DNA of 37,907 nucleotides. It comes from Phycisphaerae bacterium. GTDB lineage: Bacteria; Planctomycetota; Phycisphaerae; UBA1845; PWPN01. Of the stretch, positions 1 to 7,472 are shown piece by piece. The notes under the pieces were generated by a model. It saw only the letters and a list, made by a program, of their open reading frames with translations. It made no database searches and was not told the DNA's origin. How positions within the stretch are numbered: the stretch's first letter is position 1; each line of letters opens with the position of its first letter. The translations under genes were made by a program, and so were the position numbers. The stretch spans positions 1-37,907 of the forward strand of contig DAOOIV010000051.1 in the NCBI GenBank assembly GCA_035384605.1, read 5' to 3'.

Positions 1-35
1 TCGGTGGAGGATTGTTATCGTCATGGATGCCGAAT

Positions 36-182
36 GCGGAAAGGATTCCGCGGGGAATGCGGCCCGGAAAGGATTCCGGGCCGAGCGGAAAGGATTCCGC
101 AGCGTGTACGGCCCGGAAAGGATTCCGGGCCGAGCGGAAAGGATTCCGCGGGGGATGCGGCCCGGAAAGGATTCCGGGCCGA
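36..182. repeat. three tandem 49-bp units of alternating nested palindromes
   Basis: The same 14-base core, CGGAAAGGATTCCG, occurs six times, starting at 37, 65, 86, 114, 135 and 163, so the spacing alternates 28 and 21 bp. Each core is an inverted repeat with an AGGA centre. It appears alternately in a 16-bp form (GC-ended, at 36-51, 85-100, 134-149) and in a longer 22-bp form with a 9-bp arm (61-82, 110-131, 159-180). Nine-base spacers after the short form vary (52-60, 101-109, 150-158), while the GA joining long to short form is constant. A shortened remnant, GCGGATTC, follows at 183-190. Because 49 is not a multiple of three and all frames run through it, it is not read as coding. It could be a binding-site array, a hairpin array in a transcript or a minisatellite; the sequence does not decide. 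Confidence 0.9.
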
Positions 183-196
183 GCGGATTCATTTGG

Positions 197-297
197 AGGC
201 GCATGCCCACGCAGAGCCGTGGGCATGGCACCCGGCGGACTTGCCCTGCCTGCTTCAAAGGCGCATGCCCGCGCAAAGTCGTGGGAATGGCACTCGG
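197..297. repeat. two copies of a 39-bp hairpin element (REP-like)
   Basis: Copies lie at 197-235 and 259-297 and differ at only a few positions. The first contains a perfect 10-bp stem, CATGCCCACG at 202-211 and CGTGGGCATG at 218-227, around a six-base loop. In the second copy the stem carries mismatches (GCCCGC against GTGGGA). Short intergenic hairpins repeated like this resemble REP-type elements, but whether more copies exist in the genome cannot be seen from this window. Confidence 0.75.
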
Positions 298-351
298 TGC
301 TTTTTGCGGCGGCACGGAGGACCGCGATCACTACGCCCGATAATGACTTCG

Positions 352-383
352 TTGGCAGCCTCCAGGCGAAGAGCACTTATAGG
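352..383 (+). promoter_or_regulatory. candidate promoter before the polysaccharide genes
   Basis: TTGGCA at 352-357 resembles a -35 box and TTATAGG at 377-383 a -10 box. The gap is 19-20 bp, longer than ideal. It lies about 120 bp before the methyltransferase start and after the hairpin elements, the right place for the main promoter of the run. A 6-bp stem (GCAGGC 459-464 with GCCTGC 473-478) sits in the leader just before the gene. The call rests on weak consensus matching only. Confidence 0.28.
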
Positions 384-504
384 GCCGGCTTATCTCGGAC
401 CTTGGAACATCCGACAAAGACAGGATCAGCAGTGTAGTGGGCGTGTGCTGCCGGGAAGGCAGGCCGCGCCGAGCCTGCGCCGAACGCAAACGGAGCTGGA
501 AGAC

Positions 505-1500
505 ATGCCACCAGCGATGGTAGAACGCGAGGTTGGGGCCTCGACCGTTAATATCGACGATTTCATCGATCCGGCGCGGCCGCTGAGCTGGTCGGCGCAG
601 ATGATTGCGCTGCTGCGGTCGGGCCACTATCGGGAGGGGTATGAGATCCTGGCCGAGAAGATGCCTTTTGTCGAGAACATGCTGCGGCCGTTCGCCGAGC
701 GGCTCGAGGGCAAGGAGAACTACTGGACCGGCACCTACGATTGGATCAAGCGTTTCATTGATGACAGCCGGCCGCTGAGGATTCTGGATATCGGATGCGG
801 CATCGGGTCGGGAGCGATGGAGTTTGCTCTCGAAGGCCACCAGGCGTGGGGGATCGACGTGTTGGACTGCATGATCGAGCGGGGCCGCGAGGTGGCCGAT
901 TCGCTTGGGCTCTCGCAGCGAGTTCACCTGCTGGTCGGAGACATCCGGCGGCTTGAGAAGCACTTTGAGTCGTCTTTTTTTGATGCGGTGGTGGCGTGCG
1001 ATATCTTTGAGCACTTGGACGACGAGTCCATTCTGGAGGTACTTGGCGGACTGAAGGGGGTGATGCGGCCGGGCGGAACCATCGTCATTCAGACCTCGCC
1101 GTGCCGATACTACTACTGGTTCGACCCGGGTCGCAAGAAGATGCTCGCCATGCTGGTACCGCTGGCCTGGATGCCGGACCGGTTGTTCACCGCGTACGTG
1201 CGATGGCTGGATCGTTGGCCGCTTCGTCGCTTGCGCACGGAGCACACGCGTTTCTATCGGCACGAGCCTGGACACATTAATTGCATGGACCACGTTCATC
1301 TGCGCAGGCTGCTCAAGCAAGCCGGGCTGGAGCAGGTTCACACTTTTGCGGTCAACGCCCACCCCGGCTTCAAGGATGAGGGCTGTCTCAAGGCCGGTTG
1401 GACGAGACGTCTGTTCAGGGGGAAGTCGGTTGCCTGTCGAAATGTGTTCGGGATCGCGAGCGTGCCGCAGGGAGCGGAGGTGGGAGCGCAGGCCCGCTGA
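505..1500 (+). CDS. class I SAM-dependent methyltransferase
   Basis: This 331-residue protein has the SAM-binding motif I LDIGCGIGSG at about residues 94-103, an acidic residue ending the next strand (GIDVLD), and a post-core DAVVACDIFEHLDD segment followed by MRPGGTIVIQ, as in small-molecule methyltransferases of the Methyltransf_11/23 type. The reading frame stays open back to position 4, but that part only crosses the repeats. The ATG at 505 is preferred because GGAG at 492-495 sits nine bases upstream and family-like sequence begins soon after. As the first gene of a polysaccharide run it probably methylates a sugar or the chain end, which in ABC-exported O-antigens can cap the polymer. 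The substrate cannot be read from the sequence. Confidence 0.88.
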   Translation: MPPAMVEREVGASTVNIDDFIDPARPLSWSAQMIALLRSGHYREGYEILAEKMPFVENMLRPFAERLEGKENYWTGTYDWIKRFIDDSRPLRILDIGCGIGSGAMEFALEGHQAWGIDVLDCMIERGREVADSLGLSQRVHLLVGDIRRLEKHFESSFFDAVVACDIFEHLDDESILEVLGGLKGVMRPGGTIVIQTSPCRYYYWFDPGRKKMLAMLVPLAWMPDRLFTAYVRWLDRWPLRRLRTEHTRFYRHEPGHINCMDHVHLRRLLKQAGLEQVHTFAVNAHPGFKDEGCLKAGWTRRLFRGKSVACRNVFGIASVPQGAEVGAQAR

Positions 1501-1563
1501 CCCGAAGGTTCGACCGTCGGCAAGACACGTGAATCGCCGCGGGGAGGCAGGTGCGAAGCAGGT

Positions 1564-2874
1564 ATGAGTCAAACACGGAACGTTGCGATCGAGATCGAAG
1601 GCTTGTGGAAACGGTTTCGCAAGGGCGGGGCCGACGGGTTGTTGTGGGAATCCGCGCTTCGCGTTTTGCACCGGTTGCGTGGTCGCGGTGCCGGGGCGCG
1701 GGACGTCTTCTGGGCTTTGCAGGACGTTGCTCTGACGGTGCACCGCGGTGAAGCCGTCGGCATCATCGGTCCGAACGGTGCGGGCAAGAGCACGTTGCTG
1801 AAGATTCTGTCACGGGTTCTAAGGCCGGACCGAGGGCGGGTCAGCGTCAACGGTCGGCTCAGCGGTTTGATCGAGGTCGGTGCCGGTTTTCACGGCGATT
1901 TGAGCGGGCGCGAGAACATCTTCGTCAACGGCGCGATCCTCGGCATGCGGAACGACGAAATCCGTCGCAAGTTCGATCAGATTGTTGAATTCTCGGGGAT
2001 CGGCGAGTTCCTCGACATGCCGGTCAAGCGTTACTCCTCGGGCATGTACGTCCGCCTGGGTTTCTCGATCGCCGCGCAGATGGAACCCGACGTGCTGCTG
2101 GTGGACGAGGTTCTTTCGGTGGGGGACGTGCAGTTCAAGGCCAAGTGCATGGACGCGATGCGTGGTTTTCTTCGACGGGGAACGTCGGTGCTGTTCGTGT
2201 CGCACAACCTCGCCCAGATCAAGCGGTTTTGCGACCGGGTGGTGTTGCTGGACCACGGCCGGGTGCGGCTTGAAGGATCGCCCGACGCGGCCATCGCCGA
2301 ATACAGCCGCCTGGTGAGCGACATGGAGGACGCCAATCCTACCGGCATCGAGCATTCTCATATCGGCGGTCGCGGTCGAATCGACAGCGGGGCCCGGATT
2401 ACGGCCGTTCGCATCCTTGACGGAAGCGGTCAACCGGCCCGGACGTTCACGTCCGGTCAGCCTGTGCGCCTGGAAATTGACTATTTCATCGATCCTGTCA
2501 CCGGCGGGATTATGGAGCCTAACGTCGTGATTTCGGTTCATATGTTCGGTGCGGGGCTTTTCTATCAATTCGAATCGCTGCGTGACGGCCTTCGCCTGGG
2601 GCGATGTGTGGGAGCCGGCACGGTAGCGGTTCGCCTGCCGTGGTTGGCGCTCGGGGAGGGCGTGTATCAGATCGGAGTGGCACTGGCCGACCGGAAAGGG
2701 CTGCCCGAGCACGACTGGCACGATCGCGCGTACCGGATCAACGTCGTGTCCGACGGCGCGACCGACGGACCGGTGCATCAGCCGCGCGAGTGGCAGATTG
2801 TTGCCGGGGGCAATGAATCGGGATGCGAGCAGCCGATCGCGGCAACCAGCGAGGCCGCGGGGGTGCCGGCGTGA
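1564..2874 (+). CDS. Wzt-like ABC transporter ATPase for polysaccharide export
   Basis: The 436-residue protein has Walker A GPNGAGKST at residues 69-77 (Lys75), the ABC signature YSSGM at 157-161, Walker B VLLVDE at 177-182 and the switch His at 214. The long N-terminal stretch before Walker A and the YSSGM signature are typical of the polysaccharide/teichoic-acid exporter ATPases (Wzt, TagH). After about residue 245 comes a beta-rich domain like the C-terminal carbohydrate-recognition domain of Wzt, which in known systems binds the modified chain end before export. No matching Wzm permease is visible anywhere in this window, so the partner must be elsewhere. The ribosome-binding site is poor: GGGGAGG at 1541-1547 is 16 bases away. 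The gene overlaps the next by four bases (GTGA). Confidence 0.93.
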   Translation: MSQTRNVAIEIEGLWKRFRKGGADGLLWESALRVLHRLRGRGAGARDVFWALQDVALTVHRGEAVGIIGPNGAGKSTLLKILSRVLRPDRGRVSVNGRLSGLIEVGAGFHGDLSGRENIFVNGAILGMRNDEIRRKFDQIVEFSGIGEFLDMPVKRYSSGMYVRLGFSIAAQMEPDVLLVDEVLSVGDVQFKAKCMDAMRGFLRRGTSVLFVSHNLAQIKRFCDRVVLLDHGRVRLEGSPDAAIAEYSRLVSDMEDANPTGIEHSHIGGRGRIDSGARITAVRILDGSGQPARTFTSGQPVRLEIDYFIDPVTGGIMEPNVVISVHMFGAGLFYQFESLRDGLRLGRCVGAGTVAVRLPWLALGEGVYQIGVALADRKGLPEHDWHDRAYRINVVSDGATDGPVHQPREWQIVAGGNESGCEQPIAATSEAAGVPA

Positions 2875-3827
2875 GCCTGTCCGCTGCACCGGTTACCGTC
2901 GTTATTCCGTGCCTGAACGCTGAGAAGACGCTTCCCGCCGCCATCGAGAGTGTCTTGTTTCAGACGGTGCCGCCGATCGAAGTGCTGGTTGTTGATGACG
3001 GCAGCACTGACCGAAGCGCGGCGGTTGCAGCGGCGATCGATCCTCGGGTGCGCGTGCTCAGAAACCCGTCGCGAGGGCCGGGTGCGGCGCGGCGGCTGGC
3101 GGTCAGCGAGGCTCGCGGCGAGTACATCGCCTTTGTCGACGCCGATGATACGGTTGATCCGACGAAGCATGAGAAGCAGCTTGCGGTGCTGGAAGACAGC
3201 GACCCTCACACGCTGGTTCATACGGGCTCGCTCGCCCGCTGGGTGGATGGCAGCCGCCCATCGTACCAGCGGCAAGGTGCGGAGGCGGCCGTCGGGCGAT
3301 GCACGCAGGTCATTTTCGAGCGTAATCCGGTCTGCGGGGCGTCGACGATGCTACGGCGCTCCGTGATTCTCGAACTGGGCAACTATCAGGCGGATCTGTT
3401 CGGCACGGAGGATTTCGGCATGTCGCTCGTAGCCTCCACTTGCTGCGACTTCGTCTATGTCCCCGAGCCGTTGTATATCATGAACCAGCATGCGACGAAC
3501 ATCACCCGGCGCCGGGCGCATATGGCCTACGTTCACTGGCTGGCGCAAGATTACTTCCGGCGGCGCTGCCCGGAGGCGTTTGCGGCGCTTCCGGCCGAGT
3601 CGGTTCAGAAGTACATGATCGAACCGGTCTTGCGGACGGTGCTGGATTCATATTGGCGGCGTGAGTCGGCCGACTATCAGCGTCTTCTTCGGCTTGCGGT
3701 GACGATTGCGCCGCACGATCCGCGGATTCGGCGACTCTGGAAGCGACGATACGTTCCGATGACAGTGTTGCGATGGTGGGATCGGTTGACAGGCACGCTG
3801 CGGCCGGTGGTCGGGGAGGTCTCCTGA
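2871..3827 (+). CDS. family 2 glycosyltransferase
   Basis: The 318-residue protein shows the GT2 fold signatures: VTVVIPCLNAEKTL near the N-terminus, VDDGSTD at residues 41-47 for nucleotide binding, and the metal-binding DADD at 90-93. It would transfer a sugar from a nucleotide donor on the cytoplasmic face of the membrane. The frame is open from 2823, but the GTG at 2871 is preferred: it overlaps the stop of the ABC ATPase gene (GTGA) and gives the usual short lead-in before the first beta strand. The downstream GT4 gene starts one base after its stop, with GGGGAGG at 3813-3819 lying inside this gene, which implies coupled translation. The sugar and linkage are unknown. Confidence 0.92.
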   Translation: MSLSAAPVTVVIPCLNAEKTLPAAIESVLFQTVPPIEVLVVDDGSTDRSAAVAAAIDPRVRVLRNPSRGPGAARRLAVSEARGEYIAFVDADDTVDPTKHEKQLAVLEDSDPHTLVHTGSLARWVDGSRPSYQRQGAEAAVGRCTQVIFERNPVCGASTMLRRSVILELGNYQADLFGTEDFGMSLVASTCCDFVYVPEPLYIMNQHATNITRRRAHMAYVHWLAQDYFRRRCPEAFAALPAESVQKYMIEPVLRTVLDSYWRRESADYQRLLRLAVTIAPHDPRIRRLWKRRYVPMTVLRWWDRLTGTLRPVVGEVS

Positions 3828-3828
3828 G

Positions 3829-5070
3829 ATGAAGATGGAGTCCATGGGATGCGGACCGCCGCACCTGGCGCTGGTCACGGCGAACCCAATTTGCATCGGG
3901 GGCATGCAGACGTTCTCGCGTTTTCTTGTCGAAACCGCATGTAAGGCGGGCTGGCGAGTCACCGTTGCATTGTCGGGCGAGAATGTTTTCGCCGGCGTTC
4001 GTGGCTCGCTTGACGTAGACCGCGTCGACTGGGTCGACGCGGACCTTTGCGGCGACCGGCGGTATCATTTGCGGACGATTCTTTCCCGGCGTGGGTGGTT
4101 TCGCGAGCATCGGCCCGACGTCGGGTTGTTTGTCCAATCGTCCAATACGCCGTTCCGCTCGTCGGTCGTCGGGGCCGTGCTGGCCGGCACGCCGGTGGTG
4201 ATGACGCATCGGACGATGCCCTGGATCCGGGACTTCATTCCTGCGGGGCGTCATCTTTTTCGATTGTTGCCCGGGCTTGGCCTGCACAACCGTCGCCAGG
4301 TTCTCAAGACCCGAGTCGCCGCGGCCCTGGCGAGCCGGATCGTCTACAACAGTGAGTTCGTCCGGCGGGAATACGAGGGCATCTACGGATATCCGCGAAG
4401 TAAGGGCTGCGTCATCGTGAACGCCGCGCCGCCGGTCGACGGCGTCGTTGCCCGGCGTCGGTTTCAGGACTGTGTGGTCATCGGCTATTTGGGTCGCCTG
4501 GCGGACGAGAAGCGGATTGACGTGTTGATCCGCGCGTTTGCGGCGATGCGACATCGGCAGAAGGCTCGACTGCTGTTCTACGGCGACGGGCCGCTGCGTG
4601 AATCGCTGGCGAAGCTTGCCGCCGACCTGGGTATCGCCGATCGCGTGGAATTCCGACGGAGTACGTCGGATGCGGCGGCGGCGTATGCTGAGATGGATAT
4701 TGTGTCGGTGTGCTCGCGGCGGGAGTCGTCGAGCAACACGGTGCTGGAGGCGATGGCAGCCGGCAGGGCGGTAGTCGTGTCGGACGCCGGGGGCTTGCCC
4801 GAACTGATCGACAATGGTCAAGCCGGCGTCTGTGTGGCAGTGGGCGACATTGCCGGGATGGCTGACGCGCTGGATCGCCTGGCGGTGGACCGGGACGAAC
4901 GCATTCGTTTGGGACGGGCAGCTCAAGCTCTTGCGCGGCAGCGTCACGACGCGGGCCGCGTGGGCAGACAATGGCTCGATTTGCTTGGGGAGGTTGCGGC
5001 ACAACGACGTTGCCGGCGCAAAGCCTCGGTTGACGACTTGAAGGCCGAGCCGGTCGCGTCCACGAGATAG
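3829..5070 (+). CDS. family 4 glycosyltransferase
   Basis: The 413-residue protein has a two-lobed GT4 layout. The N-terminal lobe carries the glycine-rich IGGMQTF loop. The C-terminal lobe starts at about residue 222 with GRLADEKRIDVLIRAF and contains the EX7E motif (ESSSNTVLE, about 298-306) followed by VVVSDAGGLPELI, as in retaining GT-B enzymes of family 4. ATG 3829 follows a strong GGGGAGG nine bases upstream. An in-frame ATG three codons in is a possible alternative. It is probably one of the chain-building transferases of this polysaccharide cluster. Confidence 0.92.
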   Translation: MKMESMGCGPPHLALVTANPICIGGMQTFSRFLVETACKAGWRVTVALSGENVFAGVRGSLDVDRVDWVDADLCGDRRYHLRTILSRRGWFREHRPDVGLFVQSSNTPFRSSVVGAVLAGTPVVMTHRTMPWIRDFIPAGRHLFRLLPGLGLHNRRQVLKTRVAAALASRIVYNSEFVRREYEGIYGYPRSKGCVIVNAAPPVDGVVARRRFQDCVVIGYLGRLADEKRIDVLIRAFAAMRHRQKARLLFYGDGPLRESLAKLAADLGIADRVEFRRSTSDAAAAYAEMDIVSVCSRRESSSNTVLEAMAAGRAVVVSDAGGLPELIDNGQAGVCVAVGDIAGMADALDRLAVDRDERIRLGRAAQALARQRHDAGRVGRQWLDLLGEVAAQRRCRRKASVDDLKAEPVASTR

Positions 5071-5074
5071 GACC

Positions 5075-6142
5075 ATGGCCAGGTTGATGGTCAACATTGA
5101 TACGGAGGAGGAAGGCCTTTTCAGGGGGCACTATCCAACGCGCGCGTGGTCCCTTGGACACCTGGCCGAGTTGCCTCGGTTACAGGGAGTTTTCGACCGA
5201 TTTGGTGTGCGGCCGACGTATCAGGTGACCACACCGGTGATCATGGATCGCGTCGGCAGCGGGCACCTGGAGCGTTTCCTGGAAGAAGGCCGTTGCGACG
5301 TCGGCGGCCACCTGCACCCGTGGGTGACCGAGCCCCTCGCGGGATTGCCTGCCGACGATGCTCACTCGATGCCGTGCATGCTGGCTCCGGCTCTGGTGCG
5401 AGCGAAGCTGATCACCTTGACGCGGCAGATCCGCGAGCGTTTCGGCGTTCAACCGATCGCTTACCGATCGGGGCGCTACGGCAGCAGTGCCGCGCACACA
5501 CCTTTTCTTCTTGAGCTGGGCTATCGCGTCGAGACCAGCGTGTGCCCGTTCGTATCGCACACTCCGTTTGGCGGTCCCGACTACTTTGATGCTCCGCTGG
5601 CGCCGTATTGGCTGGGCAATGAGAGCATGCTCGAACCGGAACCCAGCGGCCGACTGCTCTGCGTGCCGATCAGCGCCGGGTTCGGCAGTCCAGATTTCGA
5701 GACCGCACGTCGGTTGTATCGCCGTCTCGGGAGAACGCGATTGCGGCATTTGCGTCTCGTCGGTCTTCTGCACCGGCTGCGATTGCTCCGGTTGATCCGG
5801 CTCAACCCCGAAATGACGGGCCTGCACGATATGATCCGTCTTTGCCGGGCGTTGTTACGGCGGGGCACCGAACTGTTTCATCTCACGTTTCACAGCTCGA
5901 ACATCGGCATCGACGGCACGCCCTATGTGCCCGATCGCGAGGCGAGGGACGCGTTTCTGGATCGACTGTCAGGGGTGCTCGATTTCCTGGTGAACGAGAA
6001 CGGCGTTCGGCCGGTGACGGCGCGCGAGTACTACGATCTTGTTTGCGCGTGTCGGACGAGCCCGGCTCGACGTGAACCGCAACGCAGCGCTGATTCGGTG
6101 GGTGCGGCCATGGCCTGCGCCGAGACCGCGTGTTGCACATGA
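5075..6142 (+). CDS. polysaccharide deacetylase-like protein (NodB/WalW type)
   Basis: The 355-residue protein opens with LMVNIDTEEEG, matching the Asp-bearing first motif of carbohydrate esterase family 4-like enzymes. GGHLHPW at about residues 78-83 provides the metal-binding histidines (His79, His81), and LTFHSS near residue 270 looks like the later conserved strand. There is no signal peptide, so it probably acts in the cytoplasm on a lipid-linked or nucleotide sugar, as other cytoplasmic deacetylase-like proteins in glycan clusters are thought to. The start codon lies only four bases after the previous stop with a poor ribosome site, so a second ATG at 5087 is possible. Removal of N- or O-acetyl groups is inferred from the fold family; the substrate is unknown. 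Confidence 0.83.
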   Translation: MARLMVNIDTEEEGLFRGHYPTRAWSLGHLAELPRLQGVFDRFGVRPTYQVTTPVIMDRVGSGHLERFLEEGRCDVGGHLHPWVTEPLAGLPADDAHSMPCMLAPALVRAKLITLTRQIRERFGVQPIAYRSGRYGSSAAHTPFLLELGYRVETSVCPFVSHTPFGGPDYFDAPLAPYWLGNESMLEPEPSGRLLCVPISAGFGSPDFETARRLYRRLGRTRLRHLRLVGLLHRLRLLRLIRLNPEMTGLHDMIRLCRALLRRGTELFHLTFHSSNIGIDGTPYVPDREARDAFLDRLSGVLDFLVNENGVRPVTAREYYDLVCACRTSPARREPQRSADSVGAAMACAETACCT

Positions 6143-6154
6143 GCACGTGAACAC

Positions 6155-7213
6155 ATGAAGATTCGAGCGACCAGACCCGATGAGCTGAACGCGGTGGCGG
6201 CTTTTTTGACCGACGGCGGCATGCCTCACACCGCCGCCACGCTGCGATGGAAGTTCTGGGATTCGCCCGGGCGCCTGAACGGCTGCGGCAAGTCCATCGT
6301 CGCCGAGATTGACGGCAGGATTGTCGGCCACATCGGAATCATGCCCGCGACCGTCCACCTTGACTCGCCGGGGGCGTCAGGAGTGCCCGGAGGATGGTTT
6401 GTGGATTGGGTGGTTCGCAGGGATCTTCGCAGTCGTGGCATTGGCATTTTTCTGCTTCGCGAGGCGGAGAAGACGTGCCGAGCCCTGATGACCATTCAGG
6501 GTACGGCGGATACCCGACAGGCGTTGCCTGCTCTGCAGTGGGTTCGGCAGGATGGCTTGTCGGTATTCAAGCTCAATGTCCGGGCAGGCGGCACCTGCGA
6601 GGAGGCCGGGCTGGGTCGGCGAGTCGCCACGGAGTTGGCTCGTGTCGTTCGCTACCACCCGGTGCGATGGCCCGCTCCGGAGGGCTGGTCTGTGACGCTG
6701 GCGGGAGAATCGCCGGCTGCTGATCCTTGGCACGAGCTTGATGCCGTTTTGGCGCGGCAGCATCAGAGTCTCAACGGGGCATTCTGCCATTTCGATCGCT
6801 CGGCCGAGGCTCTGCGCTGGTTATTCATGGCCCACCCGGCCGGGCATTACCGTTTGACGATTGCACGCGACGCGGCCGGGCCTGCCGGCTACATCATCTG
6901 GCGGACTTGCCGAGACTCCGGCCACCGAATCGACGGTCGCATTGTGGATATTCTGGCGCCGTGGGAGCGCCCGGATGCCTGGCGATGGTTGGTGAGCGTT
7001 GCGGTTGCACGGTTGGCAGCACAGGGTGTTGTGCAAATCAGTTGCCTGGCCGGTGCTGATTCGGTGCTGGGCGACGCGCTGCGGGTCAACCGCTTCCTGT
7101 CGCGACAGGATCTGCCGCTGTGGATCAGCCCGCTGGCCGCCGAGTTCTGTATTCCCCGACGCTGGCACGTCACCTTCGCCGATAGTGACATCGACACGGC
7201 GAGCAGGGAATGA
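6155..7213 (+). CDS. GNAT-family acyltransferase
   Basis: The 352-residue protein has a GNAT acyl-CoA pocket in its first half: WFVDWVVRRDLRSRGIG at about residues 81-97, where R92-SR-GIG fits the R/QxxGxG/A acetyl-CoA loop. It follows the beta strands SIVAEIDGRIVGHIGIM. The second half (about 180-350) is not obviously a duplicate but has GNAT-like alternation and may be a second, substrate-binding lobe. The length, twice that of a single GNAT domain, is normal for such two-lobed proteins in glycan clusters. It probably N- or O-acylates a sugar of the exopolysaccharide, perhaps working against the deacetylase just upstream. It is followed by a 259-bp gap, so a promoter may lie after it. Confidence 0.8.
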   Translation: MKIRATRPDELNAVAAFLTDGGMPHTAATLRWKFWDSPGRLNGCGKSIVAEIDGRIVGHIGIMPATVHLDSPGASGVPGGWFVDWVVRRDLRSRGIGIFLLREAEKTCRALMTIQGTADTRQALPALQWVRQDGLSVFKLNVRAGGTCEEAGLGRRVATELARVVRYHPVRWPAPEGWSVTLAGESPAADPWHELDAVLARQHQSLNGAFCHFDRSAEALRWLFMAHPAGHYRLTIARDAAGPAGYIIWRTCRDSGHRIDGRIVDILAPWERPDAWRWLVSVAVARLAAQGVVQISCLAGADSVLGDALRVNRFLSRQDLPLWISPLAAEFCIPRRWHVTFADSDIDTASRE

Positions 7214-7472
7214 CCCATGAAGTGGGGCCGACGCCCCCGTCGGTCCTCCCGATCAACGCGGGTCGTTCGGTTCTGCATTATCGATCCGATAGCCTCAGAT
7301 GGTCTTTCCAACGACCGATATAGTGATGACGCACTGGTGCAGGGGTCGGTGTGCGCGCGGCCCATGCACTGGCGGACAGGCAGTCAGCGGCACCCGTGCA
7401 CAGCCGGCCGACGGCTGATGCGGAGGTTGGTCGCTACGAGGGCACGCGGAGTATCGCGGAGGAGACTCTGTA
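7214..7472. other. 259-bp gap with possible internal promoter and hairpin
   Basis: No gene is seen here. TATAGT at 7319-7324 matches a -10 box in five of six positions but has no convincing -35 partner. A 6-bp hairpin (CAGCCG 7401-7406, CGGCTG 7412-7417) lies further on. The gap ends in a strong GGAGGAG at 7458-7464 that serves the next gene. Confidence 0.35.

Noticed and set aside
36..182. CRISPR array
   Set aside because: The units are nested palindromes with constant 2-base and variable 9-base gaps, far too short for spacers, and no cas gene is near.
4..504. N-terminal extension of the methyltransferase through the repeats
   Set aside because: The frame is open but crosses the 49-bp palindrome array and the hairpin elements, has no family-like sequence, and a good ribosome site supports ATG 505.
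331..1743. 470-residue reverse-strand frame
   Set aside because: It opposes two well-supported genes; long reverse open frames are expected opposite GC-rich coding DNA, and it has no recognisable motif.
3502..5097. 531-residue reverse-strand frame
   Set aside because: It lies opposite clear glycosyltransferase genes and its composition (rich in Arg, Pro, His, Gln) is that of an antisense reading.
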